Shown here: in pieces, positions 7,234 to 14,525 of the stretch
Layout: every line of letters begins with the position of its first letter
How positions within the stretch are numbered: position 1 is the stretch's first letter
Source of the DNA: Acidobacteriota bacterium
GTDB taxonomy: Bacteria > Acidobacteriota > UBA6911
DNA length: 16,233 bases
Direction of reading: 5' to 3'
NCBI GenBank assembly: GCA_023265215.1
Contig: JAHFUH010000055.1
Location: forward strand, 1 to 16,233
The notes under the pieces: generated by a model
Databases searched by the model: none
Told to the model about the DNA's origin: nothing
The model's input: only the letters and a program-made list of their open reading frames with translations
Translations under genes and position numbers: made by a program

Positions 7234-9969
7234 ATGGAACTAACGATTGATGGCAGGAACGTGCCTTTCCGTGCGGGGCAGACTGTACTCGACGTAGCCC
7301 GAGAAAATGGCATTTATATCCCAACTCTCTGTTGGCATCCCCGTATCGGCCCTTCCAGCCGTTGCCGTCTGTGCATTGTGGAAATCGAAGGGACCAGGGG
7401 GCTTCAGACAGCTTGCTCGGTCTTAGCCGGCAGCGGCATAACAGTGCGCACCGATACTGAAATTGTAAAGACCGCACGTCGCATGACTGTGGAGAACCTG
7501 TTATACGACGGTCACCACGACTGCATTGCTTGTGAAGCCAATGGCCGCTGCGAATTGCAGGATGTGGCCTACCGCCTCGGAATTCGCGAATACCCGGTCG
7601 TCAGCGAACCCGCGCAGCTCCTCGACGACAGCTCGGCGATGATCGTCATGGACCCGAACAAATGCATTGTCTGCGGTCGCTGCATTATTGCCTGCAATGA
7701 AATCGTCGGGAATGATGTTCTAACTTTCTCGCAGCGCGGCTATAGGACAAAAATCGTTTGCGATACAGCCGTTCCGATGGCTGAATCCTCCTGCGTTCAG
7801 TGCGGCGAATGCCTGCAACTCTGCCCGACGGGCGCCATTACGGAAAAGAAGTCTGCGGGCAAAGGCCGGGAGTGGGAACTGGAAAAAGTAAACTCCACGT
7901 GCCCCTATTGTGGAGTCGGCTGTCAGGTTATCCTGCATGTTGACCGGGCGGCGAATCGGATTGTGCGCATTTCCGGCCGCGAAGTTCCTCCCAATGACGG
8001 AATGCTTTGCGTCAAAGGACGCTTCGCTTATGAGTTCACTGAAAGCCCGAAGCGGCTTACCAAGCCGCTTATTAAAAAGGACGGCAAGCATGTGGAGGTC
8101 TCCTGGGATGAGGCTCTGGATTACACCGCCCGCCGTTTCAAGGAAATAAAGGAAAAGCACGGAGCGGATGCATTCGGATTCATCGCCTCCTCGCGCTCCA
8201 CGAACGAAAATGCCTATGCCACAATGAAGTTTTCTCGCGCAGTTATCGGCACGAACAATGTCGATAACTGCGCTCGTACTTGACATGCCCCTACCGTCGC
8301 CGGTCTGGCGACATCGTTCGGCTCAGGGGCGATGACCAATTCCATCCAGGAACTGGAATATGCCAAACTGCTTTTTGTGATCGGGTCCAATACCACCGAA
8401 GCGCATCCTGTCATTTCCTACTATATCAAACGTGCGGTCCGAAACGGCGCCACCATGATCGTCAATGATCCGCGCCGGATAGACCTGTGCCAATGGGCCA
8501 GCCACTATGTCCAGATTAATCCAGGTTCCGACGTGGCATATATCAATGGCTTGATGCGCGAAATCATAGCCAACGAGTGGCACGATAAGGTTTATGTCGA
8601 AAAATTCACAGAGGGATTCGAAGAGCTTCGGAAGACGGTTGAAGGATACACGCTTGAACGCACTTCGGAAATCACAGGTGTTTCTGTAGAGACCATCCGC
8701 GAGGTTGCCCGGATACTTCACGAAATACATCCGGCGTCGGTCGTTTACACGCTGGGCATCACCGAGCACATTTGCGGGGTTGATAACGTACGCAGCCTTG
8801 CCAATCTTCAGATGCTTCTCGGCAATATGGGTTTTTATGCCGGAGGGCTGAATCCGCTGCGCGGCCAGAATAATGTGCAGGGCAGCTGCGACATGGGCGC
8901 TCTTCCCAATGTCTTCTGCGGTTATCAGCGCGTGGACGATTCCAACGCCCGCAGGAAATTTGAGAAGGCCTGGAACGTTACCGGGCTGAGCCCCAAACCC
9001 GGAATTACCATGACGGAAATGTTTGCCGACGCTCTGCATGGCAGTGTTAAAGCTCTCCTGATTGCGGGCGAAAACGTGATACAAACGGAACCGCATATGG
9101 CCCATACCATCCGATGTATGGAAGCTTGCGAGTTTATCGTTCTTTCCGAAATCTTCTATAACGAAACCGCTCCCTATGCCGACGTGATTTTCCCGGATCG
9201 TGCCTGGGGAGAAGAAGATGGAACCTTCAGTAACACGGAAAGACGTATGCAGCGGGTGCGTGCGGCGGTCAAACCACAGGGCGATGCTCGCTCTCACTGG
9301 TGGATTATGAACGAGCTGGGGAAGCGCATGGGCGTGGATATGAAGTTTGAGACGTCCAATGACGTCTGGGAAGAAATGCGTTCTCTTTCACCCGGTTTCA
9401 ACGGAATTACCAGGGAACGCATTGAAACAATCGGATTGCAATGGCCCTGCCCCACCACCAGCCATCCGGGAACACCCTTCCTGCACGTCGGGGGGAGCTT
9501 CACCAGGGGCAAAGGCCTTTTTGCCGCAATTGAATATAGCCCCCCTGCCGAAACTCCCGATTCGGATTACCCCTTCTGGCTGTCCACCGGACGGCGTCTC
9601 TGGCATTACCATACCGGCACCCAAACCCACAATAGCCTGGGAATGGACGATCTTTTCGGCGAGGAACTGATCGAAATCAGCCCGGTTGATGCAGCCCGGC
9701 TTGGTATAAAAACCGGCGACTGGGTCCGGGCATCTTCCCGCCGTGGTACTATTACGCTGAGGGCCTGGGTCATCGACCGCTCTCCAGAGGGCCTTTGCTG
9801 GACGAGTTTCCATTTCGCCAAAGCGTGTGCCAACGAATTAACGATTGACGCCTTCGATCCAATCTCGAAAACCGCTGAGTATAAGGTCTGTGCTATCCAC
9901 CTCGAAAAGGCCGCGGATGGTGAACCGCTCGGCTCAACACTTGTGCCGCGCAGACAGGCAAGGCCCTGA
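7234..9969 (+). CDS. fdhA: Selenocysteine-containing, NAD-linked type formate dehydrogenase catalytic subunit
   Basis: This enzyme oxidises formate to CO2 (or the reverse) at a bis-pterin Mo or W centre and passes electrons along Fe-S clusters. The 911-residue product has, in order: a [2Fe-2S] ferredoxin domain (Cys33, 44, 47, 61); a NuoG-type His/Cys cluster (His94, Cys97, 100, 106); two [4Fe-4S] clusters (Cys144/147/150/154 and 187/190/193/197); the FDH-specific [4Fe-4S] (Cys223/226/230/259); and the molybdopterin domains. A TGA at 8281-8283 is residue 350 in NNVDNCART-U-HAPTVAGLA, where FDHs carry Sec or Cys followed by the conserved His. The frame continues to 9969, including GGLNPLRGQNNVQG and the C-terminal dinucleotide-binding domain. 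The ATG at 7234 (GGAG upstream) is preferred over a TTG at 7207, because the ferredoxin domain starts there. It is the first gene of a three-gene operon. Confidence 0.96.
8287..8330 (+). promoter_or_regulatory. SECIS element of the formate dehydrogenase
   Basis: After the TGA, a lower stem GCCCCT (8287-8292) / AGGGGC (8325-8330) encloses a perfect 6-bp upper stem GTCGCC (8296-8301) / GGCGAC (8307-8312). The apical loop is GGTCT (8302-8306), the same loop sequence as in the well-studied E. coli fdhF SECIS. The loop starts 19 nt after the TGA. This strongly supports Sec insertion by SelB. Confidence 0.9.
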
Positions 9970-9996
9970 CGATCCGAAAGAAAGCGGAGAGAAATA

Positions 9997-10446
9997 ATGT
10001 CCGATTCAATAAATGAAATTTTGGCCCAGTTTCCCAACGCAGCTGCCGACAAACTGATCCCGATCCTCCAGGCCATTCAAAATTCGGAAGGCTATCTTCC
10101 AATGGAAGCCATTCATGCCATCGCGGACCATCTGCGTGTTCCGTCCGGTAAGGTTTACGGTGTGGCAACCTTTTACAACCAGTTCCGGTTTGAACCCGCG
10201 GGTAAAAACCGAATCACGGCCTGCCGCGGGACAGCCTGCCACGTGCGAGGCGGAAAGAATGTGATCAGTGCAATCAAGCAATATCTCGGCGTAGAGGACG
10301 GCGAAACCACGCCTGATATGAAATATACATTTGAAACAGTCGCCTGCCTGGGTGCGTGCGCTCTCGCTCCAGTTATCGTGGTAGGGCAGAAATATGCGGG
10401 AAAGGTGACACCCAAAAAAGCCGTCACTATACTGGAAAAGCTTTAA
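9997..10446 (+). CDS. nuoE: NuoE/HndA-type [2Fe-2S] subunit
   Basis: This 149-residue thioredoxin-fold ferredoxin is of the 24-kDa complex I subunit family. It usually relays electrons to or from the NuoF-type flavoprotein. The four cluster Cys are in the family spacing: Cys76 and Cys81 (ACRGTACHVRG), Cys117 and Cys121 (ACLGACALAPV). The conserved VYGVATFYNQFRF precedes them. A GGAGAG ribosome site is six bases from the ATG. It lies 27 bp after the formate dehydrogenase gene and 14 bp before the NuoF-type fusion, so translation is probably coupled within one operon. The context (a NuoG-like FDH and a NuoF) makes it a subunit of a soluble NAD-linked formate dehydrogenase rather than of complex I, since no membrane Nuo genes are present. 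Confidence 0.95.
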   Translation: MSDSINEILAQFPNAAADKLIPILQAIQNSEGYLPMEAIHAIADHLRVPSGKVYGVATFYNQFRFEPAGKNRITACRGTACHVRGGKNVISAIKQYLGVEDGETTPDMKYTFETVACLGACALAPVIVVGQKYAGKVTPKKAVTILEKL

Positions 10447-10460
10447 GCGGGGAGTTCTCG

Positions 10461-13400
10461 ATGAAACGACTTGGTTCTATTAAGGAATTTACAACCCTGT
10501 CACGCAGGCTGGAAAAAGCTTGCGATCCTGCCCGTCCGATCATCACCCTATGTGGTGGTACCGGGTGCGCCTCTTCGGGCTCGCTGGATGTCCGCGATGC
10601 TTTTGTTGCCGAGATCGAGAAACAGAAGCTGACGGGAAAGGTCCATGTCAAAATGACCGGTTGCCACGGCTTTTGTGAGCAGGGACCGGTTTGCGTTATT
10701 TACCCGCAAAAAATATTCTACGCAAAGGTTCAGCCAGAAGATGCCGCAGAGGTAATCGCCCAGACTGTCTGTAAGGGTGAAGTGGTCTCACGACTACTCT
10801 ACGCAGATCCAATATCCGGAAAGCAGATCGTTTACAATGAGGACATTCCTTTCTATGCCAGACAGCACCGCGTGGTAATGCGGCAAAACGGGTGGGTTGA
10901 CCCCACTGATCTTGAAGACTACATCACCACAGGCGGTTATTCGGCGCTTGCTAAAGTCCTTGGCGCCATGAATCCCGACCAGGTGATAAGCGAAGTGGAA
11001 CGTTCCGGTCTGAGAGGGCGGGGCGGCGCCGGTTTTCCTGCCGGCCGCAAATGGCGCTTTGCCAAAAATTCCTGTGGCGAAAAAAAATATGTCGTCTGCA
11101 ATGCCGATGAAGGAGACCCTGGCGCATTCATGGATCGATCCGTGCTGGAAGGCAATACTCATATGGTTGTGGAAGGCATGGCGATCGCGGCCTACGCAAT
11201 CGGGGCTGATGAGGGCTATGCCTATGTTCGCGCCGAATATCCCTTTGCGGTGAAACATCTGGCTAAAGCGATCGTTGATTGTGAAGAGGCCGGACTGTTG
11301 GGGGATAACATCCTCGGCACTGGATTCAATTTTCACCTGAAGATCAAAGAAGGTGCCGGCGCGTTTGTGTGCGGAGAAGAAACGGCGTTGTTGGCCTCCA
11401 TTGAAGGAAAGCGAGGAACTCCCCGGCCTCGGCCGCCGTTCCCAGCTGTAGAAGGTCTATACGGCAAGCCAACCAATATCAATAACGTTGAGACCTATGC
11501 CAACATACCAATCGTAATCGGTAAGGGGGCGGATGAGTACGCCAAACTCGGGACCGAGCGCAGCAAAGGTACAAAAATATTCTCTCTTACCGGCAAGGTC
11601 AAGAACACCGGTCTCGTAGAGGTTCCGATCGGCGCCACGCTGCGCGAAGTTATCTACAATATAGGCGGCGGCATTCTCAATGAACGTCGTTTTAAAGCGG
11701 CACAAATGGGCGGGCCCTCCGGCGGCTGCATTCCAGCGCAATATCTCGATCTTTCGATTGATTATGAGTCGCTGAGTCAGATTGGGTCCATGATGGGCTC
11801 CGGCGGTTTGATCGTGCTGGATGAAACGACCTGTATGGTGGATACGGCGCGGTTTTTCCTCACCTTTACGCAATCCGAGTCCTGCGGTAAGTGTGTTCCC
11901 TGCCGCCTGGGCACCAGGCGCATGCTGGAGATCCTCAACAACATCTGTGCGGGAAAGGGAACGATGGACGACATTACCAAGCTGGAAGAGCTTGGCGCCT
12001 GGATCAAAAATACATCCTTGTGCGGCCTGGGCCAGACAGCGCCCAATCCCGTTCTTTCGACTCTTCGCTATTTCTATGACGAGTACGTTGCCCATATTCA
12101 GAAAAAACAATGCCCTGCAGCGGTTTGCGAAAAGCTGATGAAGGCGCCCTGCGAGCATACATGTCCAATTAATGTAGATGCTGCCGGTTATGTTTCTTTA
12201 ATTGCCGCCGGCCGTTTCGAAGACGCCTTCCACCTGGTACGGCAACGCAATCCTCTTGAAGCAGTATGCGGGCGTGTCTGCCACCATCCCTGTGAATCGC
12301 GCTGCAAACGAGGAGATATTGATGAGCCCATCAGCATCATGCATCTGAAACGTTTTGTTTCCGATCGGGCGATGAAAGAAAATGTTGCGCCTAGAATCTT
12401 CAAAGACCGTCCCACCGGGAAAAGAGTCGCCATTATCGGCTCCGGCCCTGCGGGCCTGAATGCTGCCTATCACCTTGCGCGTCGCGGTCATACGGTCAAA
12501 ATTTTTGAAGCATTGCCTGCAGCAGGAGGAATGCTGCGCTACGGGATTCCGGCTTTCAGATTGCCCCGCAAGGCCCTTGATTACGATATAGATTTCATAA
12601 AGGCCCATGGTGTCGAGCTGCAGTTTAATTCACCGGCAGGTGTCAATGGGCTTACTGTACCATCTCTGCTGTCCTCAGGATATGCAGCGGTTTTCTCAGC
12701 CGTAGGGGCGCATGTCGGGATGAAACTTGGAATCGAGGGTGAGAAACTTCCTGGCGTCTTCGACGGTGTGACATATCTTCGCGAGTCGAACTCCGGCAAC
12801 GCGCTCCACACAGGCCGCCGAGTTCTGGTTATCGGGGGAGGAGATGTGGCGATGGATGCAGCCCGCGTAGCGCTGCGCCGGGGTGCAGATAAGGTATCCA
12901 TTGTTTACCGGCGCACGCGCGAAGAAATACCTGCTCATCTGGAAGAAATAATCGAGGCTGAAGAGGAAGGAATTCAACTCCTCCTGTTGACGGCGCCGAT
13001 TCGGGTAGAAGGCAAAACCAAGGTTACAGGCCTGCGAGTTCAGAAAATGCAGCTCGGCGCTTTCGATGCCTCAGGCCGCCGTAAACCCATTCCAATCGAG
13101 GGTAGCGAAACTGTGGTCCGGGCCGATACCATTATTGCTGCTATCGGACAAACCATTGATCAAAGGTGGCTTGGGACTAGCGACAATTCAGTCGTGAACC
13201 GGAAGGGGTACGTGGTTGCGGATCCACTTACGCTGGCCACACCCATCGCGGGCGTTTTTGCAGGCGGGGATGCGGTCACCGGACCGGGCACCGTAACCGG
13301 TGCAATGGAACAGGGGGAACGTGCCGCGATCTCCATTGATATGTTCCTGTCGGGTTTGGATCCGGCAGTAGAGCGCAAGCGCCATGAAGATCCGACCTTT

Positions 13401-13574
13401 GATATTCCGCCCCCGGCAACTTCAGAGCCCGTTATTCGTAACCGGTGCGTCATACCCGCTTTGGATGCATCTAAACGGATAGCCGGATTCAGCGAGGTTT
13501 GCCGGTCGCTATCGGAGAAAAGTGCAATCGCGGAGGCTGAGCGCTGCCTGCGCTGCGATCTGGAAGGAAAGTAA
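10461..13574 (+). CDS. NuoF/HydB-type flavoprotein fused to a GltD/NfnB-like NAD(P)H oxidoreductase
   Basis: This 1037-residue fusion is the electron-output subunit of the formate dehydrogenase. Residues 1-110 form a thioredoxin-like [2Fe-2S] domain (Cys31, 36, 68, 72). Residues about 115-545 are a NuoF/HydB core with FMN/NADH-site motifs GLRGRGGAGFPAG (183-195) and GAGAFVCGEETALL (298-311), and an N3-type cluster (Cys475/478/481, Cys521). CPAAVC (551-556) recalls the start of the HydB C-terminal ferredoxin. Instead of completing that domain, the chain enters a GltD/NfnB-like module: two cluster motifs (Cys564/568 and Cys603/607/611/615), an FAD site VAIIGSGPAG (656-665), a second dinucleotide site VIGGGDVAMDAARVA (790-804) followed by YRRTREEIPA (816-825), and GVFAGGDAVTGPGTV (931-945). 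The YRR motif suggests NADP(H). The start at 10461 is chosen for its GGGGAG ribosome site; an upstream start at 10356 would overlap nuoE and add unrelated residues. Confidence 0.93.
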   Translation: MKRLGSIKEFTTLSRRLEKACDPARPIITLCGGTGCASSGSLDVRDAFVAEIEKQKLTGKVHVKMTGCHGFCEQGPVCVIYPQKIFYAKVQPEDAAEVIAQTVCKGEVVSRLLYADPISGKQIVYNEDIPFYARQHRVVMRQNGWVDPTDLEDYITTGGYSALAKVLGAMNPDQVISEVERSGLRGRGGAGFPAGRKWRFAKNSCGEKKYVVCNADEGDPGAFMDRSVLEGNTHMVVEGMAIAAYAIGADEGYAYVRAEYPFAVKHLAKAIVDCEEAGLLGDNILGTGFNFHLKIKEGAGAFVCGEETALLASIEGKRGTPRPRPPFPAVEGLYGKPTNINNVETYANIPIVIGKGADEYAKLGTERSKGTKIFSLTGKVKNTGLVEVPIGATLREVIYNIGGGILNERRFKAAQMGGPSGGCIPAQYLDLSIDYESLSQIGSMMGSGGLIVLDETTCMVDTARFFLTFTQSESCGKCVPCRLGTRRMLEILNNICAGKGTMDDITKLEELGAWIKNTSLCGLGQTAPNPVLSTLRYFYDEYVAHIQKKQCPAAVCEKLMKAPCEHTCPINVDAAGYVSLIAAGRFEDAFHLVRQRNPLEAVCGRVCHHPCESRCKRGDIDEPISIMHLKRFVSDRAMKENVAPRIFKDRPTGKRVAIIGSGPAGLNAAYHLARRGHTVKIFEALPAAGGMLRYGIPAFRLPRKALDYDIDFIKAHGVELQFNSPAGVNGLTVPSLLSSGYAAVFSAVGAHVGMKLGIEGEKLPGVFDGVTYLRESNSGNALHTGRRVLVIGGGDVAMDAARVALRRGADKVSIVYRRTREEIPAHLEEIIEAEEEGIQLLLLTAPIRVEGKTKVTGLRVQKMQLGAFDASGRRKPIPIEGSETVVRADTIIAAIGQTIDQRWLGTSDNSVVNRKGYVVADPLTLATPIAGVFAGGDAVTGPGTVTGAMEQGERAAISIDMFLSGLDPAVERKRHEDPTFDIPPPATSEPVIRNRCVIPALDASKRIAGFSEVCRSLSEKSAIAEAERCLRCDLEGK

Positions 13575-13741
13575 ATTTCGCTCGCGGCCGAATAACCTTC
13601 ACGGGAAATCTGGCCGCCTGTTCCTTGCTTCTCCCCGCTTCCGAGAATGCAGCGGGATCTTTCAGAAGCCGCGCAACCAGAGATGCTGTTGTATGAGGCA
13701 AAAGCAATTTGCAAGGCTTCGGAACCAGGAAGGAGAATCCA

Positions 13742-14197
13742 ATGAAACCAGAAGATTTCAGGCAGATAATTTCCCGAGCCATCGAAGGAGAAATGGAAGC
13801 GCATGCTTTTTACAAAACGGTATCGGATAGAGTTCAAGATGCCGCACTGAAGGATATATTTGCAGAGCTTGCGGGCGATGAATTGAAGCATCGGGAGTTT
13901 CTGCAGGGAATCCTCGAGAAGGGTCCAGCCGCTCTTCACGTCGAAGAGTCCAATGATTACAAAATTGCCGACACGCTCGACTCGCCTCCCCTCTCTTTGG
14001 ATCTCAATCCGGTTGATGGAATCATCCTTGCCATCCGCAAGGAGTTGGATGCGATGCAACTGTACACTCAACTTGCGCAGGTCGCCGGAGATCCAGCGGA
14101 AAAGAACACGTTTCTGGAATTGGCCAAAATGGAGAAAGGTCACAAAGCTCGCCTCGAAGACATTTACACAAACATGGCTTTTCCCGAAGTCTGGTAG
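13742..14197 (+). CDS. Ferritin-like / rubrerythrin-type protein, second copy
   Basis: This 151-residue ferritin-like helical protein has likely di-iron ligands in four helices: the IEGEMEAHAFY helix (Glu15-19, His21), DELKHREF (Glu47, His50), RKELDAMQLY (Glu101) and MEKGHKARLE (Glu131, His134). It ends in the AFPEVW tail seen in rubrerythrin-like proteins. There is no rubredoxin domain. The ATG at 13742 has AAGGAG at good spacing; an upstream in-frame start at 13709 would add unconserved residues. It is 167 bp downstream of the formate dehydrogenase operon on the same strand. It is related in length and motif order to the protein at 5937-6401 but clearly diverged, so it is not a recent duplicate. 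A role in peroxide or iron handling is inferred. Confidence 0.87.
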   Translation: MKPEDFRQIISRAIEGEMEAHAFYKTVSDRVQDAALKDIFAELAGDELKHREFLQGILEKGPAALHVEESNDYKIADTLDSPPLSLDLNPVDGIILAIRKELDAMQLYTQLAQVAGDPAEKNTFLELAKMEKGHKARLEDIYTNMAFPEVW

Positions 14198-14525
14198 CAA
14201 TCAAATTATTTCTTGACGGCCCCAAAGTGTGGTTCCAGTCGGACGGCGTCGTATGTATGTTAATCGCGAGGCGGCCATATCTACTGCGGATAGCTTTTCG
14301 CCCTTGTCGATCATGCGTATTCTCCGATCACCGCCAGGGGAATGGACCACGAGGGGCAGTGCCCGCGCAGGCCGTCATAATGGCATTCGGAATATTTTTC
14401 CTTGACCGTTAATTCTTTCTCAATCTAGACTGTATAGTATTGGAAACATAGTATCTTATACGATACGCAAGGCATCCGTGAGACGCGAGAGTTCCAAATA
14501 GAAAGCTTCATGCAAAGGAGTTCAT
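14198..14525. other. 328-bp gap upstream of the UGSC selenoprotein gene
   Basis: No gene is recognised here. The right part is AT-rich and contains a direct repeat ATAGTAT (14434-14440 and 14448-14454) and an inverted repeat GTATC/GATAC (14451-14455 and 14462-14466), about 60-90 bp before the start codon. These may be operator or promoter elements. No well-spaced -35/-10 pair stands out. Confidence 0.4.

Noticed and set aside
8323..9297. Long open frame on the minus strand inside the formate dehydrogenase gene
   Set aside because: It is antisense to a strongly conserved coding sequence and its translation resembles no family. It is a shadow of the plus-strand codon pattern.
10356..10460. Upstream start for the NuoF-type fusion
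   Set aside because: It would overlap the end of nuoE by 91 bp and add an unconserved basic leader. The ATG at 10461 has a good ribosome site.
13575..13741. GCGGCC/GGCCGC inverted repeat after the FDH operon as a terminator, and a possible small RNA
   Set aside because: The loop is about 22 nt with no T-run after the stem, and no tRNA-like or other RNA fold was recognised.
13160..14200. Minus-strand open frame of 346 codons spanning the end of the fusion gene and the ferritin-like gene
   Set aside because: It overlaps two well-supported plus-strand genes and the gap between them, has no ribosome site, and gives no recognisable product.
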